Assembly: GCA_913056245.1 (NCBI GenBank)
Contig: CAJXME010000005.1
Span: 1 to 14,556 of the forward strand
DNA: 14,556 bases
Direction: 5' to 3'
From: an uncultured Alphaproteobacteria bacterium
GTDB taxonomy: Bacteria; Pseudomonadota; Alphaproteobacteria; Puniceispirillales; UBA1172
The notes under the pieces are model-generated. The model was not told the origin of the DNA and ran no database searches. It saw only the letters and a program-made list of their open reading frames with translations. Positions 6,954 through 14,556 of this stretch are shown here, piece by piece. Made by a program: the position numbers and the translations under genes. The stretch's first letter is position 1. Every line of letters starts with the position of its first letter.

Positions 6954-6994
6954 GGCGTCATCAAAAAAATCAGCCTGAAATGAATAGAGGCGGC

Positions 6995-8191
6995 TCACAC
7001 CCTGGTCGATTGCCGCCGCGCCCGTTCTGATGCGGATTTGAGCTGGCCACAAGCCGCTAAAATATCCTGACCGCGCGGCGTGCGAACAGGGCTGGCATAG
7101 CCCGCGTTCATCACGATCTTAGAAAATCGATCAATCCGCGTTTTCGATGAGCAGGTGTAAACGCTGCCCGGCCAAGGGTTAAAAGGGATCAGGTTAATTT
7201 TTGACGGAATCCCCCGGATCAATTTGATCAAGGCTTTGGCATCGTCATCGCTGTCATTGACGCCATCGAGCATGACATATTCCCAAGTGATGCGTCGCGC
7301 GTTCGACAATCCCGGGTAGCGACGGCAGGCATCAACCAGCACCTCAAGCGGATATTTGCGGTTGATCGGCACCAATTCATTGCGCAATTCATCGCGAACA
7401 GCGTGCAAGGAAATCGCCAGATTAACCCCCAATTCTTCGCCGGTGCGGAAAATTTCAGGGACGACGCCAGACGTCGACAAGGTGATCCGCCGTTTTGACA
7501 GGCCAATGCCCTCATTGCTCATGGTGATGCGCATGGCGGTGGCGACATGGTCGTAATTAAAGAGCGGCTCGCCCATACCCATCAGCACGATATTGGTCAA
7601 TTTGCGGCCATCTTGCGTGGCGGGCCATTCGCCCAATTCATCCATTGCCAGCATGATCTGACCGGTGATTTCCGCCACCGTCAGATTGCGCACCAGTTTT
7701 TGCGTACCCGTATGGCAAAACGAACAGGTCAACGTGCATCCGACTTGCGATGAAATGCAAAGCGTGCCGCGATCGTCTTCAGGGATGTAAACGGTTTCGG
7801 CTTCATTGCCATCTGGGAATTTGAGCAGCCATTTGATGGTGCCGTCCTTCGACACTTGCCGTGACGTTACCCGTGGACGAGAAATGATGAACCGCGCTGC
7901 CAGCGTTTCGCGCACCGGCTTGCCAAGGTCAGTCATATCAGAAAATTCTGTGACGCCATGCCGCCACACCCAACGCCAAATCTGCCGCGCGCGAAAGGCG
8001 GGCAAGCCTTCGGCTTTAACCGCTTCGGTGAGGGCGTCTATGTCTAACCCCAGAAGATCAACGCGATCCGTCAGCGGTGCCGGCTCTGCCGATGCCTCAA
8101 GCGCCGCTTCCGATTCATCCCGTTTCAACTGATCCCGTTTTAATTCATCCCGTTTCAATTCAACCAGGGGTTTCGACGCCAGATCGGTCAT
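6995..8191 (-). CDS. rlmN: Dual-specificity RNA methyltransferase RlmN (23S rRNA A2503 / tRNA A37 C2-methyltransferase)
   Basis: A 398-residue radical-SAM enzyme that methylates C2 of A2503 in 23S rRNA and, in E. coli, A37 of some tRNAs, through a methyl-cysteine intermediate. The [4Fe-4S] motif is CTLTCSFC (Cys152, Cys156, Cys159). The methyl-carrying and resolving cysteines are visible as Cys381 in [14 protein letters not shown] and Cys145 in GTLCISSQ, seven residues before Cys152 as in the E. coli enzyme. [10 protein letters not shown] (205-214) and STSGVVPEI (240-248) are further RlmN signatures. The N-terminal 30 residues are unusual: LKRDE is repeated three times before the conserved domain begins near residue 43. 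ATG 8191 overlaps the ialB stop by one base (TAATG), so translation is probably coupled; there is no good Shine-Dalgarno and no in-frame Met before residue 86. Confidence 0.96.
   Translation of the reverse strand: MTDLASKPLVELKRDELKRDQLKRDESEAALEASAEPAPLTDRVDLLGLDIDALTEAVKAEGLPAFRARQIWRWVWRHGVTEFSDMTDLGKPVRETLAARFIISRPRVTSRQVSKDGTIKWLLKFPDGNEAETVYIPEDDRGTLCISSQVGCTLTCSFCHTGTQKLVRNLTVAEITGQIMLAMDELGEWPATQDGRKLTNIVLMGMGEPLFNYDHVATAMRITMSNEGIGLSKRRITLSTSGVVPEIFRTGEELGVNLAISLHAVRDELRNELVPINRKYPLEVLVDACRRYPGLSNARRITWEYVMLDGVNDSDDDAKALIKLIRGIPSKINLIPFNPWPGSVYTCSSKTRIDRFSKIVMNAGYASPVRTPRGQDILAACGQLKSASERARRQSTRV
8115..8159 (-). repeat. Three tandem 15-bp repeats in the 5' end of rlmN (LKRDE repeats)
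   Basis: Three adjacent 15-bp units (8115-8129, 8130-8144, 8145-8159) differ at only a few positions; on the coding strand they read ATTGAAACGGGATGA, ATTAAAACGGGATCA and GTTGAAACGGGATGA. The unit length is a multiple of three, so the protein simply contains [15 protein letters not shown] in series, a charged, probably helical or disordered extension. Gain or loss of units by slippage would stay in frame. Confidence 0.85.
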
Positions 8192-8757
8192 TATGAACAG
8201 GCTTTATCAATCGACTGCATGGCTTTGGTGAAGCCTGTCAGCGAATATGTATCAACGGTTTTATTGCCACGGCTCGACGTGCCGGTGACTTTCAATTTGT
8301 TGCCGCGCTTCATCGCTTTGACCAAGGCCAAGTCTTGCGACGGTTTGGTCGCCCAAGCGCGGGTATCGACGCTAAACAGCGAGAAGGATTTGCCGTCGAT
8401 GTCAAAGGTCACGTCGCGGTCTTGCATATATTTATACCCCGCCACAACGCTCACCACATTGCGGTTGTCTTTACCGCGGCCATGATGGGTGACAAAAACG
8501 CGAGTCTCACCGCGATTGTCGCGGTCATAATCGCCTTCAAGTTTGGTCGGCTCGCTGGTGATGAAACAGACAATGGCGTTGCCGCTGCCCGAACGATAGA
8601 CTTTCCACGCGCCGCTCTCGCTGATCATCTTGCCTGATTGCGCCATGGCCGATGTCGCCATAAACGCGAGAACCAACATGGCGGCAAAAGCCATGATCAT
8701 GGTTTTCATCGTTGCATTGGTTTGCGTCACCGTCATCAATTTTGCTTGAGATATCAT
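8191..8757 (-). CDS. Invasion-associated locus B (IalB) family periplasmic protein
   Basis: A protein of 188 residues from ATG 8757, with a signal peptide (hydrophobic core [19 protein letters not shown], predicted cleavage after AMA at 39) and then a small beta-rich domain. The mature part [49 protein letters not shown] and [11 protein letters not shown] resembles the IalB family of alphaproteobacteria, named for Bartonella erythrocyte invasion but common in free-living species, where its role is unknown. Cys64 and Cys187 could form a disulfide. The start is uncertain: 8757 has AAAGGG nine bases upstream; ATG 8709 (MKTMIMAF) gives the most standard signal peptide; an upstream TTG at 8874 gives an implausible N-terminus. 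It ends in TAATG with rlmN, a pairing common in alphaproteobacteria as far as I recall. Confidence 0.8.
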   Translation of the reverse strand: MISQAKLMTVTQTNATMKTMIMAFAAMLVLAFMATSAMAQSGKMISESGAWKVYRSGSGNAIVCFITSEPTKLEGDYDRDNRGETRVFVTHHGRGKDNRNVVSVVAGYKYMQDRDVTFDIDGKSFSLFSVDTRAWATKPSQDLALVKAMKRGNKLKVTGTSSRGNKTVDTYSLTGFTKAMQSIDKACS

Positions 8758-8877
8758 CTTGTTACCCTTTGTTGACCTCATGGGGTCTATTGCCATCAAC
8801 AATTGGCCTAAAATCACAGAAACGCGCAGAAATTGCAATGGTTTCCTGACCCATGACTTGTTATTCATCGCCAATCT

Positions 8878-9435
8878 TTAGTCATTGGCCTTTTGCTCCC
8901 GCCGTTGTTTCTTCCGATGCCAAAGCGGCTTGCCGAAGACTGGCTCTGGTATAGCCTCAACGGGACCGCCTGGGCGAACTGGGCGCGGCGCGAAACGATC
9001 CATCGATTGCACCCGATCATACATCACCAGCGCTCCAGCCACCGCAAGGTTAAGCGAGAATTTTGTCGGAATTTTGATCACATGATCGCACAGATCAAGC
9101 ATTTCTTCGGTGAGGCCAATCCGCTCAGCCCCCAAGATATAAGCGGCGGAACGGGGGTGACGAAAACTGGGCAAGACCACGGCGTCATCGGTCAATTCAA
9201 TCCCCACCAATTGGCATCCTTCGGGCAGGGCCAATTCCTGCACCGAGGGGAACATATAAAGGGGGATTTGTTCAATCGCTTTGGATGTATCCGCATGGTG
9301 GATTTCTTGGCGGGTTAGAATATCGCCGACGGTGAACGCAAAAGCCGCGCCAAAGGCATGGGCGGTTCGGATCACCGCGCCAGCGTTGCGCGGTTTGCTC
9401 ACCCCTTCGACCCCCAAAGCACAATAGCCGCGCAT
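8878..9435 (-). CDS. TrmH/SpoU-family RNA 2'-O-methyltransferase
   Basis: A 185-residue SPOUT-class methyltransferase without a substrate-binding N-terminal domain, so probably a tRNA or rRNA ribose methylase using S-adenosylmethionine. SpoU motif 1 is VSKPRNAGAVIRTAHAFGA (12-30, with Asn17 and catalytic-type Arg23), motif 2 is YILGAERIGLTEE (99-111) and motif 3 is IPTKFSLNLAVAGALVMYD (122-140), forming the SAM-binding trefoil knot. The C-terminus is a basic tail rich in Arg and Lys (WHRKKQRREQK), suited to RNA contact. Two ATGs lie in tandem: 9438 overlaps the stop of the preceding gene (TGATG), but 9435 has the better six-base spacing from AAGGAGG and gives the usual MRGY start. Size is near the TrmL class, but the exact nucleotide target cannot be told. 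Confidence 0.88.
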   Translation of the reverse strand: MRGYCALGVEGVSKPRNAGAVIRTAHAFGAAFAFTVGDILTRQEIHHADTSKAIEQIPLYMFPSVQELALPEGCQLVGIELTDDAVVLPSFRHPRSAAYILGAERIGLTEEMLDLCDHVIKIPTKFSLNLAVAGALVMYDRVQSMDRFAPRPVRPGGPVEAIPEPVFGKPLWHRKKQRREQKAND

Positions 9436-9437
9436 CA

Positions 9438-9752
9438 TCAGCCTCCTTGTTTTGAGGCTGTTTCGGTCGCCATCTTATCCATGGCTACGGCCAAACGCTG
9501 ATCGAGATTGGTCAGGCCATCTTGATCATGGGTGGTGAGCCGCACCTCAACCCGGTTATAGACATTGAACCATTCGGGATGATGGTTGAGTTGTTCGGCC
9601 TTCATCGCGGCGCGCGTCATCCAACCAAAGGCCGCGCTGAAATTGGCAAAACGAAAGGTCTTTTCGATCGCTTTGCCATCCGCGCTTCTCGTCCAGCCGT
9701 TCAGTGACTTGAGCATATGAGCAATCGCATCATCATCGAGACGGTCGGCCAT
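9438..9752 (-). CDS. phhB: Pterin-4a-carbinolamine dehydratase
   Basis: A 104-residue protein of the PCD/DCoH family, which dehydrates 4a-hydroxy-tetrahydropterin to regenerate the cofactor of aromatic amino acid hydroxylases. The active-site segment AEQLNHHPEWFNVYNRVEV (52-70) contains the conserved His57-His58-Pro59 and Trp61, followed by LTTHDQDGLTNLD (72-84) with His75. Length is standard. AAGGAGG at 9758-9764 lies five bases before ATG 9752 and overlaps the stop codon of the upstream esterase gene, so the genes are translationally linked. No phenylalanine hydroxylase is in the window, so another role (for example in molybdopterin or general pterin metabolism, proposed for some bacterial members) remains possible. 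Confidence 0.93.
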   Translation of the reverse strand: MADRLDDDAIAHMLKSLNGWTRSADGKAIEKTFRFANFSAAFGWMTRAAMKAEQLNHHPEWFNVYNRVEVRLTTHDQDGLTNLDQRLAVAMDKMATETASKQGG

Positions 9753-9762
9753 CGGTGCCTCC

Positions 9763-10428
9763 TTATTGGGTTTGCGCCAGCAACGCCTTTACCGCCGGCA
9801 TGATCTTTTCAACAATGACCGCCACCCCGTCGATATTGGGGTGGATACCGTCATCTTGGTTGAGTTCAGGGTCAAGAGCCACACCATCTAGGAAAAACGG
9901 ATAAAACACAACCTTCGGAGACCGTTTTTTTGCCGCGGCAATGGCATCGGCAAAGGCCTGATCAAAAGCCTGACCGTAACTCGCGCCCATATTAAGCGGC
10001 GCCCGCATCCCCGCCACCAAGACGGGCAAGTGCTGATCTTGGATCGCGCGCAAAAGAACATCCAATTGCTCGCGCATATTTTCTGGCGACAACCCTCGCA
10101 ACGCGTCATTGCCGCCAAAGACCACGATCACCGCATCGGGTTGATCGGCAAGCGACCAGGCGATGCGGCTCGCGCCTCCCGCCATGGTATCACCAGAAAT
10201 GCCGGCGTTGATCACCGCCACATCAGCCCCGTCCGCTTCAAGCGCCTCCTGCAATTGATCGGGAAAAGCCACGCCTTGGGGAAGGCCATATCCCGCCACC
10301 AAACTGTCGCCGATCACCAGCAAGGTTTTGCTCTCCGCCCAAGCCAAGGGGGATAAGGACAGGCTGATCAAGACCGCCATCAGGATTGATAAAAAACGTC
10401 GCATCAATTTGAAATCCATCCGCTTCAT
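9763..10428 (-). CDS. tesA: SGNH-hydrolase lysophospholipase/arylesterase, TesA-like, periplasmic
   Basis: About 221 residues with an N-terminal signal peptide (RRFLSILMAVLISLSLSPLAWA, cleavage near 31), so it acts in the periplasm. TesA-type enzymes hydrolyse lysophospholipids, thioesters and aryl esters. All four SGNH blocks are visible: GDSLVAGYG (nucleophile Ser42), NAGISGDT (Gly79), GGND (Asn107) and DGIHPN (Asp193, His196); numbering is from ATG 10428. The start is unsettled: 10428, 10419 and 10404 all give a signal peptide and none has a good ribosome site; the predicted promoter would favour one of the two later starts. It is divergent from ybbA-ybbP, the arrangement of tesA in E. coli, and heads the leftward array with phhB and the TrmH-family gene. 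Confidence 0.92.
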   Translation of the reverse strand: MKRMDFKLMRRFLSILMAVLISLSLSPLAWAESKTLLVIGDSLVAGYGLPQGVAFPDQLQEALEADGADVAVINAGISGDTMAGGASRIAWSLADQPDAVIVVFGGNDALRGLSPENMREQLDVLLRAIQDQHLPVLVAGMRAPLNMGASYGQAFDQAFADAIAAAKKRSPKVVFYPFFLDGVALDPELNQDDGIHPNIDGVAVIVEKIMPAVKALLAQTQ

Positions 10429-10439
10429 TCCAATATAAT

Positions 10440-10454
10440 GACTATTATATAGTC
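10440..10454. promoter_or_regulatory. Palindrome GACTAT-N3-ATAGTC overlapping the tesA promoter, possible operator
   Basis: A perfect 6+3+6 inverted repeat, GACTATTATATAGTC. It covers the -10 region of the predicted leftward tesA promoter and lies in the 151-bp tesA/ybbA gap, so a dimeric regulator bound here would block tesA and perhaps affect ybbA. Being AT-rich it could occur by chance. A second, shorter repeat, GCCA-N5-TGGC, lies at 10470-10482 over the -35. Confidence 0.35.
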
Positions 10455-10474
10455 GCCATTCATGATGACGCCAA
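10446..10474 (-). promoter_or_regulatory. Predicted promoter of the tesA-phhB-trmH-family operon
   Basis: On the minus strand, TTGGCG (-35, 10474-10469) is followed after 17 bp by TATATA (-10, 10451-10446); a better hexamer, TATAAT, lies at 10449-10444 but with 19-bp spacing. Transcription would begin near 10438. The same TTGGCG -35 occurs in the aminotransferase promoter. I found no convincing promoter for ybbA on the other strand of this gap. Confidence 0.45.
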
Positions 10475-10579
10475 TATATGGCCAAAATAGAGGGCTAAAT
10501 TACGGCCAGTCGCGTTATCAATAACTTCAATTCTTTACCCTTAGCCCTTAAATTTCACCAACCCTTTTGGAAGCCCAAC

Positions 10580-11287
10580 ATGACTCTCCCCCAATCTCAA
10601 CCCGCCATGATTGATCTCGATCAGGTGTCCTTGTCACTGCCAAGCCGCGCGGGTTCGGTTGATATTCTGAATTCGATATCACTGCGGATAAAGCCGGGGG
10701 AAACCGTCGCCATGCTCGGCCCAAGCGGCGCGGGCAAAACAACCGCGATGATGGTGATGGGCGGATTGGAAGCCATCACGTCGGGACGGATCAAGGTGGC
10801 GGGGCATGATCTGATGGCCTTGGATGAAGACCGTTTGGCGGAAATTCGCCGCGATCATATCGGCATCATCTTTCAGGCGTTTCGTTTGATCCCATCGATG
10901 ACCGCGCTTGAAAATGTCGCGGTGCCGCTGGAATTAACCGGCGCAGCGGATGCCTTTGACCAAGCCCGCCAAGCGCTCGATGATGTTGGCCTTGGCCATC
11001 GGCTTGATCATATGCCCGATCAATTGTCCGGCGGGGAACAACAACGCGTTGCCATTGCCCGCGCGATTGTCACCAACCCTGATATTCTGCTGGCCGATGA
11101 GCCGACAGGCAATCTCGATCAAGCGACGGGAGCGGAGATTATGGATTTGCTCCTCGCCACCGCGGAGCGGCATAACACTTGCCTTGTGCTGATCACCCAT
11201 GATGAAGGCCTCGCCACGCGATGCCAACGCATCATCCGCATCGCCGATGGTCAGATTGCCGCCGATAGTGGCGCGCTGTCATCATGA
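10580..11287 (+). CDS. ybbA: ABC transporter ATP-binding protein, YbbA (LolD/MacB-type)
   Basis: A 235-residue nucleotide-binding subunit that powers the YbbP permease. Walker A is GPSGAGKT (47-54), the Q-loop Gln99 lies in [10 protein letters not shown], the signature is LSGGEQQ (149-155), Walker B is ILLADEP (169-175) and the switch histidine is His207 in LITHDEG. The [10 protein letters not shown] sequence places it in the LolD/MacB/FtsE group of mechanotransmission-type exporters rather than importers. A moderate GGAAG lies six bases before ATG 10580. Its 3' end overlaps ybbP by four bases (ATGA), so the two are translationally coupled. The divergent tesA gene next door supports assignment to the YbbAP-TesA set. 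Confidence 0.94.
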   Translation: MTLPQSQPAMIDLDQVSLSLPSRAGSVDILNSISLRIKPGETVAMLGPSGAGKTTAMMVMGGLEAITSGRIKVAGHDLMALDEDRLAEIRRDHIGIIFQAFRLIPSMTALENVAVPLELTGAADAFDQARQALDDVGLGHRLDHMPDQLSGGEQQRVAIARAIVTNPDILLADEPTGNLDQATGAEIMDLLLATAERHNTCLVLITHDEGLATRCQRIIRIADGQIAADSGALSS

Positions 11288-13842
11288 CCGCTTCCCCAAC
11301 CCAAAGGCTGATTTCTTCCCTGCGGCTGGCCTTTCGCCTTGCCCGGCGGGAATTGCGCGGCTCCATCGGCAAATTTCGCGTCTTCTTGATTGCCTTGACG
11401 CTGGGGGTGACGGCCATCGGCGCGGTGGGCAGCATCGCCGAATCCATGCGCTTTGGGATTGCTAAAAATTCGCGGCAAATGTTTGGCGGTGACCTTGCGG
11501 CGAGCAGCACGCATCAAGCCCTGCCGGAACAATTGCTGACGGAAATGGTGCGCCACGGCACCACCTCCAGCCTGATCCAAATGCGCGCCATGCTGGGCAA
11601 TGGCAAGGGTGACGACCCCATTCGCCGGTTGGTCAGCCTGAAAGCTGTTGACGATCAATGGCCTTTGATTGGGGCGCCCGTGCTTGACCCGCCAATCCCC
11701 GTTGAGCAGGCTCTAGCCTCTGTAGATGGGATGCCAAGTATTATTGCCAATCCCGGCCTGTTGCGGGTGCTTGGCCTTGAGGTGGGTGATCGCGCGCGGC
11801 TTGGCGATATCGACGTTCATATCAGCGCGATTTTGGTCAGTGAACCTGATCGCGGTTTTGGCTTTGAGCAATTTGCCCCATCGGTGGTGATGGCTGAGGC
11901 GAATCTGGCGCAAACCGGGCTTGATGTCCCCGGGGCGCTGATGACCTATCGCGAGCGTCTTTTGCTGGAAAACCCCGCGCAAGACCAAGCCGTGCTCAAC
12001 GACCTCAACGCCATGGCCGATAACAGCCTTATTCGATTGCGGCACCACAGCACGGGTTCAGCCGGGTTTCGGAATTTTCTGGATCGAACGGAAACGTTCC
12101 TCACCTTGGTGAGCCTGACCGCCTTGCTGATAGGAGGGCTGGGGGTGTCTTCCGCCGTCAGGGCATGGCTCACCAGCCGAATGCCCGTCCTAGCCACCTT
12201 GAAAAGCCTCGGGGCGTCATCGGCGCTGATTTTCCGCGTTTATTTCATTCAAGTGATGATCCTCACCCTGATCGGCATCGGCATCGGGCTGACCTTGGCC
12301 TTTATCACGCCATGGGTGGTGAAAATCCTGCTGGATCGCGTGGTCGCCGTACCGATTGAAACAGGGTTTTTCCCCAAACCGCTTTTGGCCGCCACAGGCT
12401 TTGGTCTTTTGACCAGCATCGGGTTTTCCGTCTGGCCTTTGGGCAAAGCGCGCGAAGTCAAACCAAGCCAATTGTTTCGATCCTTGGTGACCGTCCCCAC
12501 AGGGCGCCCCCGCAAGCGCTACCTCACGGTCATTCTTTTAGCGAGTTTGGGGCTGATCGCGTTGACCTGGGTGGTGACCACCAGCCCAATTCTGGCCTTG
12601 AGTTTCAGCCTTGGCGTCTTGGGCAGTCTGATCATCTTAGCGGGATTGGCCGAAGTCGTGATCCGCTTGATGGCGCGATTGCCCTTGCCAAAATCCACCG
12701 CCCTCCGCCTTGCCATCGCCGCGATCACACGCCCGGGCAACAGCACCCGCAGCATTGTCATCACCTTTGGCCTTGGCCTGACGGTTTTGGTGACGATTGC
12801 GTTGTCGGAATTCAACATGAACCGCCAGATCAACGATCGCCTTGCCGATGAAGCGCCAGCGTGGTTTTTCATCGATATCCAACCGCAACAAAGGCCTGAA
12901 TTTGAACGCATCACCAGCGCTTATGTGGGGCGCGAGAATGTCATGATGGTGCCGATGGTCAGAGGCCGGGTGATCGCCATGGATGATGTGCCGGCCAATG
13001 AAATCAACGCGCCGCAATCGGAAGCGTGGATTCTCAATGGTGATCGCGGGTTAACCTGGTCAGCCGCGCCGCCGCCAAACGTCAATATCGTCAAAGGCGA
13101 ATGGTGGCCAGAGGATTACCGCGGGCCGTTGCAAGTTTCCATGGATGACGAAGCCATGTTGGCCTTTGGCCTTGATTTGGGTTCAACCGTGCGTTTCAAC
13201 ATCGCGGGGCGTGAATTGGAAGCGACCATCACCTCAAGCCGTCAAATTGAATGGCAGAATTTTGGGCTTAATTTTGTCTTTATCCTAAGCCCGGGAATGA
13301 TCGAAGCCGCCCCCCATAATTGGGTGGCCACCGTCGCCACCGATGATCCAGCCATCGAAGCCGCGGTTGATCGTGATATTGCCGCCGCGATGCCGAATGT
13401 GTCATCCATCTCCGTGCGCGCCGCCGCCGCCACGGTCAGCCGAATACTGTCTTTGGTCTCAATGGCGATTCAGATCACCGCGGGCATCACGCTGGTCGCG
13501 GGTTTTGCGGTCTTGGCAGGAACGGTCGCCGCCAGCGAAGCACGGCGGATCAACACCTCCATCATCTTAAAAGTATTGGGCGCAACACGGCGGGTGATCC
13601 TAATGTCCTATCTCTGGGAATACGCCTTGCTGGGGCTGATCGCGGGCGGCATCGCCACCGCCATCGGAACAGCGGCGAGCGCAGCCCTGATCATCGGGTT
13701 TCTGGATTCGAGTTTTGCTTTTTCCGCGCCTTTGGTCATCCTTGTCGCCCTTGGCGGAGCGGCGGCGACCACCACGCTGGGGTTGATCGGCGCGTCGATT
13801 ACGCTTGGCCGCAAACCAGGCCCTGTGCTGCGCGATGAGTAA
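11284..13842 (+). CDS. ybbP: FtsX-like permease, YbbP
   Basis: An 852-residue inner-membrane protein of the ten-helix YbbP/FtsX type. Helix 1 is at about 32-52 ([16 protein letters not shown]), followed by a large periplasmic domain to about 270. The first FtsX domain spans about 270-390 ([66 protein letters not shown]). Two central helices lie at 412-432 and 437-462, another at 488-508, then a second periplasmic domain (about 510-715) and a second FtsX domain at 720-845 ([48 protein letters not shown]). The coupling-helix sequence LK-LGAS/T before each helix is typical. With YbbA it probably takes lipids or other hydrophobic compounds from the membrane for periplasmic TesA, as proposed for E. 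coli. Start overlaps ybbA by ATGA. Confidence 0.93.
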   Translation: MTASPTQRLISSLRLAFRLARRELRGSIGKFRVFLIALTLGVTAIGAVGSIAESMRFGIAKNSRQMFGGDLAASSTHQALPEQLLTEMVRHGTTSSLIQMRAMLGNGKGDDPIRRLVSLKAVDDQWPLIGAPVLDPPIPVEQALASVDGMPSIIANPGLLRVLGLEVGDRARLGDIDVHISAILVSEPDRGFGFEQFAPSVVMAEANLAQTGLDVPGALMTYRERLLLENPAQDQAVLNDLNAMADNSLIRLRHHSTGSAGFRNFLDRTETFLTLVSLTALLIGGLGVSSAVRAWLTSRMPVLATLKSLGASSALIFRVYFIQVMILTLIGIGIGLTLAFITPWVVKILLDRVVAVPIETGFFPKPLLAATGFGLLTSIGFSVWPLGKAREVKPSQLFRSLVTVPTGRPRKRYLTVILLASLGLIALTWVVTTSPILALSFSLGVLGSLIILAGLAEVVIRLMARLPLPKSTALRLAIAAITRPGNSTRSIVITFGLGLTVLVTIALSEFNMNRQINDRLADEAPAWFFIDIQPQQRPEFERITSAYVGRENVMMVPMVRGRVIAMDDVPANEINAPQSEAWILNGDRGLTWSAAPPPNVNIVKGEWWPEDYRGPLQVSMDDEAMLAFGLDLGSTVRFNIAGRELEATITSSRQIEWQNFGLNFVFILSPGMIEAAPHNWVATVATDDPAIEAAVDRDIAAAMPNVSSISVRAAAATVSRILSLVSMAIQITAGITLVAGFAVLAGTVAASEARRINTSIILKVLGATRRVILMSYLWEYALLGLIAGGIATAIGTAASAALIIGFLDSSFAFSAPLVILVALGGAAATTTLGLIGASITLGRKPGPVLRDE

Positions 13843-13845
13843 GCC

Positions 13846-13874
13846 TTGCGATTTTCAAAAACTCGGTTTATATG
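13846..13874 (+). promoter_or_regulatory. Weak promoter-like sequence before argG
   Basis: TTGCGA (13846-13851) and TATATG (13869-13874) are 17 bp apart in the 29-bp ybbP/argG gap. The -10 would overlap the first argG ATG (13872), and the start point would fall close to the second ATG (13881), implying a leaderless or near-leaderless message. Both hexamers are only 4/6 to consensus. Confidence 0.2.
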
Positions 13875-14556
13875 ACCTCCATGACTGATACAAACGCACC
13901 CAAAAAAGTTGTCCTCGCCTATTCCGGCGGCCTCGATACTTCCGTGATCTTGCGCTGGTTGCAAGACGCCCATCAAGCCGAAGTGGTGACCTTCACCGCT
14001 GATCTCGGCCAAGGGGAAGATATTGAACCGGCGCGCGCCAAAGCCGAAGCCATGGGCATCAAAGAAATTTACATCGAAGACCTGCGCGAAGAATTCACCC
14101 GCGACTATGTCTTTCCGATGTTCCGCGCCAATGCGCTTTATGAAGGCGAATACCTCTTGGGTACGTCCATCGCCCGGCCGTTGATCGCCAAGCGTCAGAT
14201 TGAAATTGCTCGCGAAGTTGGTGCTGATGCGGTCAGCCATGGCGCCACGGGCAAAGGCAATGATCAGGTGCGGTTTGAATTGGGTTATTACGCGCTAGAG
14301 CCGAACATCAAGGTCATCGCGCCGTGGCGGGAATGGGATTTGACCTCACGCACAAAATTGATCGATTACGCCGAAAAGCATCAGATTAATATCCCGAAAG
14401 ACAAGCGTGGCGAAGCGCCGTTCAGCGTCGATGCCAATTTGTTGCATATCTCCGCCGAAGGCAAAGTCTTGGAAGACCCATGGGTTGAGCCTGAAGAATA
14501 TGTCTTCTCGCGTTCTGTTTCGCCGATGGACGCGCCGGATCAACCGACGGAAATCA
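13872..14556 (+). CDS. argG: Argininosuccinate synthase, 5' part (runs off the window)
   Basis: The first 228 codons of a protein normally about 400 residues long. ArgG joins citrulline and aspartate using ATP in the last-but-one step of arginine synthesis. The N-type ATP pyrophosphatase P-loop AYSGGLDTS is at 16-24; TADLGQGED (42-50), [16 protein letters not shown] (92-107), [14 protein letters not shown] (122-135) and APWREWDL (150-157) are ArgG signatures that bind ATP, citrulline and aspartate. Two in-frame ATGs are possible, 13872 and 13881 (MTDTNAPK); neither has a clear Shine-Dalgarno. It follows ybbP by 29 bp in the same direction, so read-through from ybbAP is possible. Arginine is also the usual source of agmatine, the substrate of the agmatinase in this window, although no arginine decarboxylase is seen. 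Confidence 0.96.
   Translation, partial: MTSMTDTNAPKKVVLAYSGGLDTSVILRWLQDAHQAEVVTFTADLGQGEDIEPARAKAEAMGIKEIYIEDLREEFTRDYVFPMFRANALYEGEYLLGTSIARPLIAKRQIEIAREVGADAVSHGATGKGNDQVRFELGYYALEPNIKVIAPWREWDLTSRTKLIDYAEKHQINIPKDKRGEAPFSVDANLLHISAEGKVLEDPWVEPEEYVFSRSVSPMDAPDQPTEI

Noticed and set aside
6941..6961. TGACG/CGTCA inverted repeat after rlmN as a terminator
   Set aside because: The stem is only five base pairs and no U-tract follows it on the minus strand, so it is not a convincing terminator.
8758..8874. TTG-initiated 39-residue N-terminal extension of the IalB protein
   Set aside because: It would place an odd hydrophobic and basic segment before a normal signal peptide; later ATGs are more plausible.
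13608..14240. 210-residue leftward ORF spanning the ybbP/argG boundary
   Set aside because: It is antisense to two well-supported genes and has no recognisable domain.
1..14556. Defence island, phage, transposon, CRISPR array or secondary-metabolite cluster
   Set aside because: I looked for transposase, integrase, Cas, restriction, toxin-antitoxin and biosynthetic-cluster genes and for direct-repeat arrays and saw none; the genes are core or common accessory metabolism.

Overview
The window is 14.6 kb of dense, moderately GC-rich bacterial DNA and most resembles an alphaproteobacterium. The case rests on the gene set (an IalB-family secreted protein beside rlmN, a PuuA-like glutamine synthetase, YbbA/YbbP, and a TrmH-family methyltransferase starting MRGY) and on a preference for GAT, TAT and GAA codons. 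I cannot name a genus. I saw no tRNA, rRNA, CRISPR array, insertion sequence or phage gene. No stretch over 300 bases lacks a gene; the gaps are about 6 to 151 bp.

Left part (1-3740): a polyamine/nitrogen block. A PuuA-like glutamine-synthetase-family gene runs leftward off the window edge. Diverging from it are a class III (omega) aminotransferase of the putrescine/pyruvate type and an agmatinase one base downstream. Together they suggest agmatine to putrescine (agmatinase), then either gamma-glutamylation (PuuA-like) or transamination of putrescine. The glutamine synthetase is abnormal: just after its last conserved core motif (NPY) it continues in frame into a different protein, a membrane segment plus a potassium-channel-like pore (TTLGYGE). 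This is either a natural fusion or, more likely, a chimeric join at the sequence end.

Middle (3747-6124): a 65-residue cysteine-rich zinc-ribbon-like protein and an EamA/DMT-type exporter read leftward. A UbiH/salicylate-hydroxylase-type FAD monooxygenase reads rightward and meets the next leftward gene set at a strong bidirectional hairpin terminator.

Right-centre (6145-10428): a leftward array in transcription order: tesA-like SGNH lysophospholipase/arylesterase, pterin-4a-carbinolamine dehydratase, TrmH-family RNA methyltransferase, IalB-family periplasmic protein, rlmN, and a Bax-inhibitor-1 family membrane protein. The first three are tightly coupled (Shine-Dalgarno sites overlapping stops, TGATG overlap). 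ialB and rlmN overlap by TAATG. The BI-1 gene has its own promoter-like sequence and a very strong Shine-Dalgarno.

Right (10580-14556): ybbA and ybbP (ABC ATPase and FtsX-like permease, ATGA overlap) diverge from tesA in the layout known from E. coli, consistent with an envelope-lipid extraction and hydrolysis module. The 5' 228 codons of argG (argininosuccinate synthase) follow and run off the right edge.

Most of the window is ordinary core gene content. The points worth a second look are the glutamine synthetase/channel chimera, the small zinc-ribbon protein, the LKRDE repeat at the RlmN N-terminus, the degenerate FAD-binding motif of the monooxygenase, and the palindrome over the tesA promoter.
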